From Blastocatellia bacterium (GTDB lineage: Bacteria > Acidobacteriota > Blastocatellia > UBA7656 > JADIYM01): a DNA stretch of 64,000 nucleotides. Below the pieces are notes generated by a model. It worked only from the letters and a program-made list of their open reading frames with translations, was not told the origin of the DNA and did not search any database. This document shows, piece after piece, positions 1 through 10,778 of the stretch. How positions within the stretch are numbered: the first letter of the stretch is position 1; each line of letters begins with the position of its first letter. A program made the translations under genes and the position numbers. Location of the stretch: positions 20,389-84,388 of the forward strand of contig JADIYM010000018.1 of NCBI GenBank assembly GCA_016705245.1. Direction: 5' to 3'.

Positions 1-2179
1 CCCTGCCATGTCCGCAAACGACCGACCCTCGAGCGCCCACGCAGCGCTGTTGGCGCGCACGAGCGTGCGCTCCGGTCCGAATATGAAGACCGCATCCGAC
101 ATGGCGTCAAACGTGCCCTCCCACTCGCGCTTTCCGTGCGAGACCTGCTCGAAGAGCCGTGCCTGACTGATTGCGAATGCCGCCCGCTCGGCGAACGGCG
201 CAAGGATCCGCAGGTCGCGATCCGAAAACGCCGCCGGCCACGGAGCTCTGCAGGTCGAGCACCCCGATGACATCGCCCTCGAGCACGAGCGGCACCGCGA
301 GCTCGGATCCGGATGCCGCCCAGCGTTCGCCGTTCGGGTCCGCTCCCGCCGCGTCGCCCAGCACGAGCGACGTGCGCGTCCGCGCGACGTGCGCGACGGC
401 TCCCGGACCGTCCAGTGGAAGCCGCGCGCCCGACATCTCTGAGCCGTGCCCGTGCGTCATCCGAACGAACAGCGACTCGTCGGCGCGATCGACGAGCAGG
501 ATCGCACTCCGCGGATTGCCGAATTCGTCATCGATGGCCGTGAGGATCTGGTCGAGCAGCGCCCCGAGGTCCGACGTGTCGATGAGGATGCTCGCCGCGC
601 GGAAGAGCGCCTGCGACTCGCGCACCGTCTCGCGCAGCTTGGCGTGCAGACGCACCTGATGGACGGCAGTCGCGACCTGCCGTGCGACAGATTCGACGAG
701 GCTGACTTCCGAGGACTTCCAGTGGCGCGCGCGGTCGCACTGGTGCAGCTCGACCGTCCCGATGAACCGGTCGCGGACGACCAGCGGAACGACCACGAGC
801 GACTCGACGCCGAGCTCGCCGATGCGACGCCGCACGTCCGCGATCCGCGGATCCGCGCGGGCGTCCTCGACGGTACGTGACACGCGGAAGCCGAGAACCT
901 CTCGGTGCAGAGGCGTGCCGAGCAGCAGCGACGGCAGGTCCGTCAGCGACTTCACGCCAGGCTCGCTGAACTGGGCGGAGTAGTTCGCGCGCTCCGCCGT
1001 CTCGTCGAAAAGCGTGATCGCGGCCCGGCTTACGGAAAGCACGAGGTGCAGGCCCTCGACCGCGAGGCCCAGCGTCTGGTCGAGATCCACCGAGTCGCGC
1101 ACCGAGCCCGATAGACGGTTCACCAGCTCGAGCCGTTCGGCCTGCTGCCGCGTTTCGTCGTATAGCCTCGCGTTCGTGATCGCGATGGCCGCCGAGCTCG
1201 CAAGCGATGCGGCCAGCGAGACGTCGTCCTCGGTGAAGGCCTTCGGCTCGTCGAAATTGTGCAGCAGGAGCACGCCTAGCCGTTCGGTCGGCGTCGCGAT
1301 CGGCGCCGAGATCGCCGATCGAATGCGGAACTGATCGACGTGGCGAAGCAGCAGGCGCATCTGGCCCGACTTTGCGCGCGCCTCGCCGCCCCAGATTCGG
1401 ACCTTGCGATCGGCGAAGACGGCCTGCGGCTGGATGCGCTCCATCTCGATCTGCAGGTCGTGTATGAGGTTCTGGTTCTCGTAGCCCGTGGCTGCCTGGA
1501 CGAGCAGCCGGTCGACCTCGGCGTCGTAGAGCAGTAGCGCGCCGGCCTCGGCGCCTGGAATAGTCTCGATCGCCTGGCGCAGGATCTGCTCGAAAAGCGC
1601 GTCGAGGTGCAGCTCGGCGTTGAGCGACGCCGAGATCTCGAAGAGCGCCGAGAGCCGCGCGGTCCGCTCCTGGATCCGCTGTTCGAGCTCGAGGTTCATC
1701 CGCTCGAGCTGCGTCGAGTAACCCTTCAGGTCGCGATGCAGGCTGTTGAACTGCTCGGCGAGATCGCCGTAGAGGAACGGCGACTGGCCTACGAGAATCA
1801 TTCTCGCGAGCGCGCCCTCGGGCGATCGCTCGGCCGAAGGCCGGAACGAGATCTCGACCGCCTCGCCGCCGCGCGTTCGGAGGGGAAGGCTGACCGCCGA
1901 CTGTCCGCCGGACTGCAGGGCCCAGGTCAGGCGGCTCTGCGCGTTCTGCCGTTCGTCGGGCGCGAACAGCGCCGCAAGCTTTTCGCCCTCGATCTCGCGG
2001 CGCGCGATTCCCGTGAGGCGCGAATACGTCTGGTTCACGAACTGGATGACCCCGTCACCACCGACGATGACGAAGATGTCGTTGGCCCGCTCGACGAGGT
2101 CGCGATACAGGTCATCCGGCGCATCCGCCGAGGGCGGATCCGCGTCCAGCGTCCCACGCTTCTGACCTGAGTTGTCCAT
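1..2179 (-). CDS. PAS/multi-GAF sensor protein (frameshifted, runs off window)
   Basis: Cytoplasmic signal sensor. From the ATG at 2179 (MDNSGQKRG) the protein has a PAS domain (about residues 25-140, with FVNQTYSRLTGI), a short coiled coil, and three GAF-type domains (about 180-340, 350-490 and 510-640). The upstream in-frame extension to 2332 overlaps the promoter side of the divergent PDZ gene and does not look coding. Near 229-236 the frame breaks: the conserved GAF ending continues one frame over (AFSDRDLRILAPFAERAAF) and runs into another PAS-like domain (MSDAVFIFGPERTLVRAN) up to base 1. One surplus G in a GGCGGCG run explains it, so an assembly error is likely. The missing C-terminal part could be a histidine kinase or a GGDEF domain; neither is visible. 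Confidence 0.85.
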
Positions 2180-2345
2180 CGTTGCGAGCGCCCGAGGGGC
2201 GGGCAGCGGAAACCGGGCTACTGCCGGCGAGTATAGCACCGGGCCTCGGCCGTTCGGCCACATCGTGGAACCCATTGCGCGTTCACGCGTTCGCTCCGCC
2301 GGAACCGGCATACAACACGAATATCGAAACATGAGGAGGAGTCGT

Positions 2346-3197
2346 ATGCCACGTCAGATCCTGAAGGCTGCGCTGTTGAGTGCGTTGATCGTGACCGCGG
2401 CCGCGGCACAGCAACCCCGGCGGCCGCACGTCACGACTTACGGTCCGGCCGTGCGCCTCGCCGCGCTGGGCGACCTGTTCAATCGCGACGGCGGATATCT
2501 CGGCGTCGTCCTGACGTCGATCGACGCCGACAAGGCGAAGGAGCTCAAACTCGACGCCGGGACGAAGGGCGCGCGCGTCGAGCGCGTCCAGGCGGGAGGG
2601 CCCGCCGAAAGGGCCGGCGTCAAGGCCGACGACGTAATCGTCGCGGTCGACGACGTCCTCGTCGCCGGCGAAGCCTCAGTCCGGGAGTGGCTGGGCGATC
2701 GCAAGCCAGGCGACCGGGTGAAGCTCGGCGTGATGCGCGACGGAAAGCGCCAGACGATCGAGGTTGCATTGGGCGAGCGTCCCGAGATGAAGGACCTGGA
2801 CTGGCTCAAGGACAGCCCCGGCGTCATCACGATGGACGGGCGGTTCCCGGAGAACTTCGAGCTCGAGATGCCGGCGCTGATGCAGATCGGCGGCGGACCG
2901 CGGCTCGGCGTCTCGATCCTCCCGTTGACCGATCAGCTTCGCGAGCACTTCGGCGTGGAGAAGGGCAAGGGCGTCCTCGTGTCGTCGGTCTCGAAAGGCA
3001 GCGCCGCCGAGCGAGCCGGTGTCCGTGCGGGTGATGTCATCGTCGCCGTCGACGGCGATCCGATCGATTCCGCCGGCGACATTGGCCGCATGGGCGACGA
3101 CGCCCGGAAGACCGTCAACGTCGAGGTCGTCCGCGACCGTCAGCGCCAGACGTTTTCCGCAACCGTCGAGTCACCCCGCCCGGCGAATGAAGAGTAG
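2346..3197 (+). CDS. Secreted tandem PDZ-domain protein
   Basis: Exported or periplasmic scaffold with two PDZ domains. The start at 2346 is chosen because GAGGAGGA (2334-2340) lies at ideal spacing; an ATG at 2331 is also in frame. An N-terminal signal peptide (ALLSALIVTAAAAQQ) is followed by PDZ1 (about residues 50-143, with GGPAERAGVKADDVIVAV) and PDZ2 (about 185-275, with GSAAERAGVRAGDVIVAVDG). There is no trypsin-like protease domain before the PDZ pair as in HtrA/DegP, so it is not a protease by itself. It may bind C-termini of exported proteins or partner a separate protease. It is divergent from the sensor gene; no operon partner is seen. Confidence 0.88.
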   Translation: MPRQILKAALLSALIVTAAAAQQPRRPHVTTYGPAVRLAALGDLFNRDGGYLGVVLTSIDADKAKELKLDAGTKGARVERVQAGGPAERAGVKADDVIVAVDDVLVAGEASVREWLGDRKPGDRVKLGVMRDGKRQTIEVALGERPEMKDLDWLKDSPGVITMDGRFPENFELEMPALMQIGGGPRLGVSILPLTDQLREHFGVEKGKGVLVSSVSKGSAAERAGVRAGDVIVAVDGDPIDSAGDIGRMGDDARKTVNVEVVRDRQRQTFSATVESPRPANEE

Positions 3198-3281
3198 AGG
3201 GCTACGCGGATCAGGCGGATCTCAAAACCGCGAGCGAGCGCGGGCCTGCGGACGTGCCTGAAATCGCAGAGTCGTTGCGGA

Positions 3282-3343
3282 AGACGGGGCGGCGGGGGGC
3301 TCAAAAGGGCACCCGCACGTGCAAGGTCCCCGTCTATTGAGCC
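3282..3343. other. Possible H-type pseudoknot in convergent spacer
   Basis: In the 169-base space between the PDZ gene and aspS, two complementary pairs interleave rather than nest. AGACGGGG (3282-3289) matches CCCCGTCT (3328-3335), and GGCTCAA (3298-3304) matches TTGAGCC (3337-3343). This is the geometry of an H-type pseudoknot on either strand. The block is flanked by imperfect direct copies of CCTGAAATCGCAGA (about 3257-3270 and 3347-3359). The rest of the spacer shows nothing recognisable. It may serve as a shared terminator; no function is proven. Confidence 0.35.
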
Positions 3344-3366
3344 GCACCTGAATCGCAGACTCCATT

Positions 3367-5177
3367 TTAATCCGCCGAATCCGCGCGCTCTTCGATTTTG
3401 AGCTTCAGCTCGTCGAGCTGTTCCTGCGAGATTGGTCCCGGCGACTCGGCCATCAGGTCCGAGGCCGAGGTCGTCTTCGGGAACGCGATGACGTCGCGGA
3501 TCGACTGTTCGCCCGCGAGGATCATCACCAGCCGGTCGAGCCCGAGCGCGATTCCGCCGTGCGGCGGCGTTCCATACTCGAGCGCATCGAGGAAAAACCC
3601 GAACCGCGCCTTCGCATCTTCGTCCGAGAACCCGAGCAGCTCGAACGCCATCCTCTGCACGTCGCGCCGGTGAATCCGGATCGACCCGCCGCCGAGCTCC
3701 ATTCCGTTGAGCACGAGGTCGTACGCCTTCGCTCGAACCGTACCCGGATCGGTCTGCAGCTTCTCGACATCCTCGTCCATCGGCGACGTGAAAGGATGGT
3801 GCATCGCGCTCCATCGATTCGCGCGCTCGTCGCGCTCGAACATCGGAATTCGGTCACCCACAGGAAATTGAACTTCTTCGGATCGATGAGGTTCAGCTGG
3901 CGCCCGACCTCGAGCCGGATCGCTCCAAGCGCGGCCGCCACGACCGACGCCGACCCCGCGACGACGAGCACGAGGTCTCCGGATGCTCCGCCTGCCTCAG
4001 ACAGCAGCGCCCGCACGCGATCCTCACCGAGCGCCTTGAGCAGCGACGACGTCACGTCGCCGGTCGGCGACGCCTTGATCCACGCCATGCCACCTGCGCC
4101 GTAGGTCTTCGCGAGCGCCGTCAACTCGTCGAGCTGCTTGCGCGACCATTCGCCGGCGCCCTTCGCGGCGATGGCCTTGATCTGGCCGCCACCCGCCACG
4201 ATGTCGGAATACACCTTGAATTCCGATTCCTTGAAGAGCGACGACACCTCGACGAGCTCAACGCCGAATCGCGTGTCGGGCTTGTCGGAGCCGAACCGGC
4301 GCATCGCCTCGGCATAGGTCATCCGCGGAAACGGACCTGTCGCCTCGATTCCCTGCGGCTTGCAGACGTCCGCCATCAGGCCTTCGATGAGTGCAAAGAC
4401 GTCGCCTGGCGCGACGAACGACATCTCGATGTCGATCTGCGTGAACTCGGGCTGGCGGTCGGCGCGCAGGTCCTCGTCGCGGAAGCAGCGCACGATCTGG
4501 AAGTACCGGTCGTAGCCGCCGATCATGAGCAGCTGCTTGAAGATCTGCGGCGACTGCGGCAGCGCGTAGAAGCTGCCCGGCGAGACTCGCGACGGCACGA
4601 CGTAATCGCGCGCGCCTTCGGGAGTCGAACGGATGAGCATCGGCGTCTCGATCTCGAGGAAACGGTTCCGGTCGAGATACTTTCGCGTCGCGAAGGCGAC
4701 CTCGTGGCGGACGCGGATGTTCTTCTGCATCCTCGCGCTGCGCAGGTCGAGATAGCGGTACTTGAGCCTGAGGTCCTCGTTGGCCTTCTCGCTGCCGATC
4801 TCGAAGGGCGGCGTTTTCGCGTCCGAGAGCAGATGAATGGACGTCGCGATCACTTCGACGCGACCCGTCGCCATCTGCGTGTTCTGCTTGTCGGCGTCGC
4901 GCATGACGACCTTGCCTTCGACGGCGACGACGAATTCTGTGCGCAGGCTCTTCGCCAGCGAGTGCGCCGCTGACGTCCGCTCGGCATCGACGACAACCTG
5001 GACGATGCCCGCGCGGTCGCGCAGGTCGATGAAGGTCAGCGGACCGAGGTCGCGGCGCCGGTTGACCCATCCCATCACGACGACTTTCGCTCCGGCGTGT
5101 TCCGGGCGCAGTTCGCCGCACGTGTTGGTGCGAGAGAGATCCCCGAGGTTCGTCAGCTTCTTCCCGTTTGTGGCCAT
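3367..5177 (-). CDS. aspS: Aspartyl-tRNA synthetase (one frameshift)
   Basis: Class II aminoacyl-tRNA synthetase charging tRNA-Asp (possibly also tRNA-Asn in non-discriminating forms). The N-terminal OB-fold anticodon-binding domain is at about residues 15-120 (VVVMGWVNRRRDLGPLTFID), the catalytic motif 2 region reads CFRDEDLRADRQPEFTQID, a GAD insertion lies in the middle, and motif 3 is GGIALGLDRLVM near the C-terminus. The frame breaks at about 3845: FLWVTEF should run on into PMFERDERANRW, which sits in the next frame. Restoring one missing G/C in a short run rejoins it to roughly 603 residues, normal for a bacterial AspRS. Because the enzyme is essential, a sequencing or assembly error is far likelier than a true pseudogene. 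The next minus-strand gene begins 189 bases away beyond the gamma-CA-like gene. Confidence 0.96.
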
Positions 5178-5184
5178 TCGTGCT

Positions 5185-5711
5185 TCAGGCGCCAGAGGAT
5201 GCGGCGCGGTCCTTCAGGTACTCGGCGGTGTATTCCACGTAGTTCCGCCAGTGATAGTCGATGAGGTCGAGGTCGTCGTCGGTGAGCGGACGAACGACGC
5301 GAGCCGGAACGCCGGCGACCAGCGTGCGGGGCGGGACGACGGTGTCCATGCGGACAACCGACCCGGCCGCGACGATCGAGCCTTCCGAGATGACCGAACG
5401 ATCGAGAACGACGGCGCCCATACCGATGAGCACGCGGTCCTCGATGGTGCAGGCGTGTACGGTCACGCTGTGGCCGAGGGTCACGCGCGCGCCCATTATG
5501 AGGGGTATGTCTCCCTGCTCGTGCAGCACCGACCCGTCCTGAACGTTCGAATCATCGCCGATCGTGATCGGGCTGATGTCGCCCGCAGGACGGCATTCAT
5601 CCAGATGCTGGATCGTTCGCCGAGCGTGACGTCGCCGAGCACCTGGGCGCTCTCGTCGACGTAGGCGCTGGCGGGAACGATCGGCGTCTTGCCTCGGAAG
5701 GTGCGGATCAT
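5185..5711 (-). CDS. Gamma-carbonic-anhydrase / YrdA-like left-handed beta-helix protein (frameshifted)
   Basis: Hexapeptide-repeat protein of the gamma-CA superfamily, a trimeric left-handed beta helix that binds Zn or Fe. The start MIRTFRGKTP at 5711 gives the usual short N-terminus. The N-terminal part ends SSIWMNAVLR; the expected continuation (D-I-S-P-I-T-I-G, then VLHEQGDIPLIMG) is one frame over, so a G is missing in the GGGC run at 5582-5584. The metal-binding His pattern is present: VLHE, then TLGHSVTVHACTIED. Repaired length is about 175 residues, standard for YrdA/PaaY-like members. True carbonic anhydrase activity cannot be inferred, since many members lack it. It ends 8 bases from the aspS start and probably shares its promoter. 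Confidence 0.9.
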
Positions 5712-5818
5712 CGGTCGGTAACTCCCTTCAACGAAAGCGGGGACGTTAGCACACGGCCGGCAGACCCGGCCAGTGACGGCATGAGGGCGGATCCCAGCTC
5801 GTCGCGCGCCGTGCCGTG

Positions 5819-5914
5819 TAGTGCGGCGTGAAGCGCCGTTTTGGATTCTCGAATCGCCGAAGCGCGACGATCCAAAGCGTCGCTTCACGCCACACTCCAA
5901 GGCGCTGCGCAATG
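5819..5914. repeat. Family A intergenic hairpin, degenerate copy
   Basis: Imperfect inverted repeat with the words GTGCGGCGTGAA and TTTGGAT on the left and ATCCAAAGCG, TTCACGCC and GCGCAATG on the right. It matches the copies at 10779, 34558 and 44566, but the outer left arm (TTGCGCGAAGCGC) is lost. It sits in the 276-base divergent spacer between the gamma-CA-like gene and the acyltransferase, where no other feature is seen. Confidence 0.8.
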
Positions 5915-5987
5915 ACCGGGGATACTCGACGTCCACTCGCATTTGCCAGCGGCACGGCTTTCTTTGGCTCCAGGGGGCTGTGAGGCG

Positions 5988-6893
5988 ATGATGTCGACCA
6001 CTGTGCCCATTCACTCCGGATTCATGGCGGGCTCGGCGACGCGAGCGGCCGACGTCACGCGCGCGTGCACCCGACTCGCGTGGCTCGCCACGAGCTCGAC
6101 CGCACGTTACCTGGTCTGGCTGGCCGGCGACGTCGTGCTCGCGAATCGTCCGGCCACGCGACGCGACTGGCGTGCGTGGTGCATGCGCCGTTGGGCGCGA
6201 GCCGCGGTGCGCGCGGCGGGCGTTCAAGTGCACTTACGGGGTCCGGTTCCCGAGGCGCCGTTCCTGCTCGTGGCGAACCACCTCAGCTACATCGACATCA
6301 TCGTTCTGGCTGCGCTCGTCGACGGAAGATTCGTTGCCCGCCACGATCTCGGAAACTGGCCGTTGATCGGCCGCCTCGTGCGCGCCGGCGGTACGATTCT
6401 GGTCCAGCGCGACCGCCGTGCCGACACGGTGACTGCGAGCACGTCGATGCGCCAGGCGATCGAGGAAGGCTCGGGCGTCATCCTTTTCCCGGAAGGCACG
6501 AGTACGTCGGGACAGCGTGTCCTGCCCTTCCGATCGCCCCTGTTCGAGCCCGCCATCGAGTTGCGGCAGGCAGTTCACACCGCGGCACTGCATTACTCGA
6601 CGCCCGTCGGCTCACTCCCAGCCGCTGACGTCGTCTGCTGGTGGGGCGATGCGTCCTTCATGCCCCATCTCTGGCAGCTGCTGCAGCTTCCCCGGATCGA
6701 CGCATACGTGGCGTTCGGCGAATGTGCCATCAACGGCGGCGACCGGAAGGCGCTGTCCGCGTCGGCACACGATGCTGTGGCTTCACTGCACGAGTCACTG
6801 AAGTCGGAGGGCGCATGGGGGCGCGAGGCGCGCGGCCGACTCCGGCGACGGCGCTTGCGTGGCCGTCGTTCGAGTTTCTCGCGCCGGGAGTGA
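5988..6893 (+). CDS. 1-acyl-sn-glycerol-3-phosphate acyltransferase-like protein (PlsC family)
   Basis: Membrane-associated acyltransferase transferring a fatty acyl group to lysophosphatidate or a related lipid. The signature blocks are present: NHLSYID (HX4D catalytic motif) at about residue 100, LVQRDRRADT in the middle, and FPEGTS about 65 residues later. An N-terminal hydrophobic stretch (about 30-55) is compatible with membrane anchoring. The C-terminal tail is Arg-rich and poorly conserved. The start at 5988 or 5991 (double ATG) follows GAGGCG. It has no lipid-synthesis neighbours, so the substrate is open; ornithine-lipid acyltransferases (OlsA) look similar. Confidence 0.85.
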   Translation: MMSTTVPIHSGFMAGSATRAADVTRACTRLAWLATSSTARYLVWLAGDVVLANRPATRRDWRAWCMRRWARAAVRAAGVQVHLRGPVPEAPFLLVANHLSYIDIIVLAALVDGRFVARHDLGNWPLIGRLVRAGGTILVQRDRRADTVTASTSMRQAIEEGSGVILFPEGTSTSGQRVLPFRSPLFEPAIELRQAVHTAALHYSTPVGSLPAADVVCWWGDASFMPHLWQLLQLPRIDAYVAFGECAINGGDRKALSASAHDAVASLHESLKSEGAWGREARGRLRRRRLRGRRSSFSRRE

Positions 6894-7068
6894 GCCGTCG
6901 GCTCGGGGACCGACGATGGAACAGGAGGGGTTGCCGTCCGGCCCGGAGTTTTCCAGAAGAAAGCCTGGCACCCGTGCGTCCAACAGTCTGACGCCTTGCC
7001 TCGTGCGGGTTCGTCGGCAGATTTCGTTGAACCCGTCCGGAGCGATCATTCCTACGGAGAATTGCCGA

Positions 7069-7671
7069 ATGAAACTGCTCGCTGCTGCCTTCCTGCTGCT
7101 CTCGAGCCTTTGCGGGTGCGCCGAGGCGACGAACGAACCCGTCGTCGGTGGTCCGTGCGAAGGATGTGAATATGTCTTCGTCGACATGCCCAAGACCATC
7201 ACGTCAAGGGCGCAAATAGCTCCGGTCGACGAGAAGGGCGAGGCGCTCGTCGTCGAAGGGACGGTCCGACATTCGGATGGGAAAGCTGCGAGCGGCATTG
7301 TCGTGTACGCGTACCAGACTGACGCTGGCGGCATCTATCCGGCGGGTTCGACACGGCACGGACGATTGCGCGGCTGGGCGCGGACCGACTCGGAGGGCCA
7401 CTACCGATTCGCCACGATTCGTCCGGGAGCGTATCCGGGCGGCAGCAACCCGCAGCACATTCACATGCACGTCATCGAGCCGCGCAAAGCGACGTACTTC
7501 ATCGACGACGTGCACTTCACCGATGATCCGTTGCTGACGGCCAAGCACCGGCAGGGAGAGGAAAGCCGGCGCGGCGGCTCGGGCATCGGCACACCGGAGC
7601 GAGACGCGCAAGGTGTCTGGCACGTCCGCCGCGACATCGTCCTTGGTGAGAACGTCCCGGGGTACCGCTAG
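7069..7671 (+). CDS. Exported intradiol-dioxygenase-like lipoprotein
   Basis: About 200 residues. An N-terminal signal peptide ends in a lipobox-like LCGC, so it is probably a lipoprotein. The rest matches the intradiol ring-cleavage dioxygenase fold. The four expected non-haem iron(III) ligands can be placed: Tyr in TDAGGIYPAG, Tyr in IRPGAYPGG, and the His pair in NPQHIHMHV. Secreted members of this family usually lack a catabolic gene cluster, as here, and their substrates are mostly unknown (catechol-like or lignin-derived aromatics have been proposed). The start MKLLAAAFLL is chosen for the signal peptide; the upstream in-frame sequence is not convincing. It is followed by a long hairpin and the convergent M36 peptidase. 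Confidence 0.82.
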   Translation: MKLLAAAFLLLSSLCGCAEATNEPVVGGPCEGCEYVFVDMPKTITSRAQIAPVDEKGEALVVEGTVRHSDGKAASGIVVYAYQTDAGGIYPAGSTRHGRLRGWARTDSEGHYRFATIRPGAYPGGSNPQHIHMHVIEPRKATYFIDDVHFTDDPLLTAKHRQGEESRRGGSGIGTPERDAQGVWHVRRDIVLGENVPGYR

Positions 7672-7688
7672 GAGCGTCACTGCGTCTG

Positions 7689-7785
7689 TTCTCCGCGCCT
7701 CTGCGAGACCTTTGCGCCTTTGCGAGAAACAGGTCCGCGGACCTGTTTCTCGCAAAGACGCCAAGGTCTCGCAAAGGCGCAAAGT
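7689..7785. repeat. Family B hairpin (TTTGCG words), near-perfect palindrome
   Basis: Two 33-base arms (7705-7737 and 7738-7770) abut with no loop and match at 31 of 33 positions. Weaker pairing extends outwards to about 7689-7785. The words are CTTTGCGCC and TTTGCGAGAAAC. The repeat sits between the convergent ends of the dioxygenase-like gene (7671) and the M36 peptidase gene (7825), where a bidirectional terminator would be expected. Confidence 0.9.
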
Positions 7786-7824
7786 GAAAGCAGCAAACTC
7801 AGAAAGGAAGGGTGACGACCCTTT

Positions 7825-10699
7825 TCAGTTCGTCCTCCCCGTCTGCACCTGCACGTCGTCGATCCACCAGCCTCCATCATTCACGAACGGATCCGTGATC
7901 AGGCTGAACCGGATCTTCAGTCCCTTCTTCCCATCGAACTCGCTAAGGTCGAGCGACACCGACTCGAACGCGCTCTGGCTTCCCGAGAACACCGCGACCG
8001 TCCGCCAGTCGCCCGTTCCCTTCGCCCGCGCCTCGACGATGCACAGGTCGTAACCCGGCTCCGTCTCGAACGCCTGCTTGAACACGAGCCGTGACCCGAC
8101 GCCGTTCGTCAGGTCGAACTTTGTCTTCAGCTGCAGGTAGTAGTTCGTGTTGTCGGCATAGTTCGTCCCCGGGCTGTCCGTCCACGAGTGCGTCGGGCTC
8201 GCCGCGCGCTCGGTCGTCAGCTTGAACTGCCCCGCCTTCCAGTTCGTCTGCCCCCTGCTCGAGCGAGTCGCTCAGCAGGTCCACCCTCCGCACGATCCGC
8301 GCCGTCCCCGTCCGCGCCTGGTTGCCCGTCGCGTCCTGGTACGTCACCGTCACCGTGTCGCCGAGCGCCACATCGAGCGTGTTGTTGCCCGTCGTCACCG
8401 ACCCGCGGCGCAGCAGCAGGTTCGTCTCGAAGAGCCCCGGAATGCCCGTCGCCTGACCGACGACGATGGGCTCGCTGTCTCCCGACGTCGACGTGACCGT
8501 CACGTTCACGGTCGACTGGGCCGCGAGGTCCGCGTCGCCGACGCTGATCCGGACGATCGAATCGGCTTCGTCGTACGACTTCTGGCTGAAGGCCGTCCGG
8601 CCCTCGCTCTCGCACCACGGCGGCAGCTCGTACGACTCCTTCACGGTCGTGGCGCTTCCATTAAGCGAAAACGCACCGTAACCGACGCCGCGCTTCGCGA
8701 ATCCCTCCCAGATCAGGCACTGATTCGCGCCGCCCGTGCGGACCTGGTCGGCGACGAGAATCCCGTCTCGCGCGTCAGTGAACGACGGGTTGTTGAGCGA
8801 GTACTTCATGCCGTCGGTGACAAGCCGCTCGCAGAGCGCCTTGCCCGCCTCGGGCCCGTAGGCCGTGATGAAGTTTGCGCGTACTTCCCAAAGTGCCGAG
8901 CACCAGACCTCGCCGACGTTGTGCACCTCGGTCGGGTCGCCAAAGACGTTGCCGGTCGTCGGGTCGATGTCGGCATAAGTGACCGGATTGACCGCCAGCT
9001 TCGTCGTGAACGGGAAGTTGCGAACGCCGGCGCGGAAGTCGCGCGTCGCGTAGCCGCCGACCACGTAACTGGCGTCCAGCGGCGCGTCGGCCGGAGTCAG
9101 CATCGTCAGCGCGTACCAGTCGCTCCAGCCCTCGCCCATGCCGCCCGACTGCGGGCCAGTCAGTCCGTCGACGTAGTCAGGTCCGCCGATGAGCCGCGTC
9201 GACAGTCCGTGGCAATACTCGTGAATGATGATCGACTGGTCGAAGCTGCCGTCGTAGCCGCCGCTCCACAGGAACATCTGCATGCGGGGCTGGCCGCCGT
9301 CGGGCGGCGTGCCGAAATTCGCGTTGTTGGTCCCACCGCCGTCCTGGGCGTCCGCGTTGACAGCGTCGTTGCCGCGGCCTTCGCCGCTCGAATTCGTCGC
9401 CTGGAAGTTCCCCGCCGCCTCGTCGAAGCCGAGCCGGAACAGGTAGTCGTGGATGTAATTATTCCAGTAGAAGAGGTTGACGATCGCCGCGTCGGTGTTC
9501 GGCTTGCCGGTATTGATCGGGCTGTCGAGCGCCGGACTGAAGTTGAAGAGCCCGTCGCCATTGGCCGGCAGGCCGCCGGAGTTGTTGCCGTCGCGGTCTT
9601 CGACGGCACGGACATTGTTGCCGATTGTGACTGCCTGGCTGCCGACCCAACCGTTCGGCGACGCGTCGAAGATCGACGATCCCGGCGCGATGAGCGCTCG
9701 CTCGACGTGGCGCGGATTGGTGGTCGTGAACGGGATGTTCGGCTGCGGGCTCTCGCCGGTGAACACGAGGAACTTCGCGTCCTGGGGCGTGCCGCCGTAT
9801 CGGGTCAGGTTGTGGCGCGCAAGCATCTTGCCGTTCCGAGCGTCGACGGTCACGACGTAGAGATTGCCGGGACCACGTTCGGCGAGCAGGAGGTTCCACG
9901 CCGGAACGGTAACGCCGGGCGCGATCGGGAAGAGCAGACGCCGCGCGGCTGCGGGCTCGGTGAAAGCTTCGCCGAGGTCGACGAGGGTGGCGTCGTCTGA
10001 GCCGGCCTTCGCGCCGAGGACGCGAGGAGTGGCGTCGACGCCGATGGAGCGCGCTGCGGCGACGGAGGCCTCTCGGACATCGAGCGTCCAGGCGTCGGAC
10101 TTCGCAGCCGAGACCGCGGCGGGAACGAGCTCGCCGCCGGCCCAGACGATACGTCCGTGCACGTCGACGGCCAAGCGCAGGTCGGCGCCGTAGACGCGGA
10201 CTCCGTTGGCCTTCTGAACGAACTGGAGGTGCGTGACGCCGGTGTCGGCCGTCCGGTAATTGCGGACGAGCTCGAGTCCATCGAGGTCCGCTTCATCGAG
10301 TCCGTAGAGCGCGGCGTTGTCGCGGAGGAACGCGGCGCCGATGTCGGCCGGCGTTCCGGTGCGGGCTTCGGTAATGGCGCCGGTCGCAGGGACGATGAGG
10401 CGCGGTCCGGAGGTCAGTGCGCTCCAGCGGATCTGGACGCCGGGCGAGACGGCCTGGAGATCGGCGACGAGGTGCCGGCGCGCGTCGGATTTCGACATGG
10501 CGGCGGACTCGAGGGCCTCGGGCGCAAGCAGCGTGCTCGAGCTGATGAGCGCGGTGCGGATATCGACGTCCGGCAGGGTCGGGCACGGCAGCGGACCGCG
10601 GAGCGTCGGAGCAGCGGGGCTGGCGGGCGTGGTCGGAACCTGAAGGGTCGAAAGGGCAAGCAGGCCGAGGGCCGCACCGGTCACGAGCAGTCTGCGCAC
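7825..10699 (-). CDS. Secreted M36 (fungalysin-type) metallopeptidase, frameshifted near the C-terminus
   Basis: Large exported zinc endopeptidase. The GTG start at 10699 follows GAGGT at good spacing and gives a signal peptide (RRLLVTGAALGLLALSTL). The FTP-type propeptide lies at about residues 100-230. The catalytic domain carries HEYCH at about residues 493-497 (HEXXH) with a downstream Glu ligand in GMGEGWSDWY. It continues to about residue 700, then a beta-sandwich segment (VNVTVTSTSGDSEPI). Near 8251-8255 a CCCCC run shifts the frame: LSDSLEQG continues one frame over as QTNWKAGQFKLTTERA and ends in a jelly-roll-like domain (DPFVNDGGWWIDDVQVQTG). One surplus base explains this. Probably a nutrient-scavenging protease. 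Confidence 0.93.
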
Positions 10700-10778
10700 A
10701 AGGGTTACCTCACGGAAGGATTGGAGCCGACTCCGAGAGGAGGCGGCACGAACTTGAAATGATACCCCGGCAGTAGTG

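Noticed and set aside
3367..5177. aspS as a pseudogene
   Set aside because: A single-base break in an essential enzyme, alongside ten similar breaks in the same window, is better explained as a consensus error.
7069..7671. Aromatic-degradation locus around the dioxygenase-like lipoprotein
   Set aside because: No other ring-cleavage or muconate pathway genes are nearby and the protein is exported, so a catabolic operon is not supported.
8222..10000. Long plus-strand open frame inside the M36 peptidase gene
   Set aside because: It is antisense to a protein with clear catalytic motifs; the translation is Arg/Val-rich without motifs, as expected for a GC-rich shadow frame.
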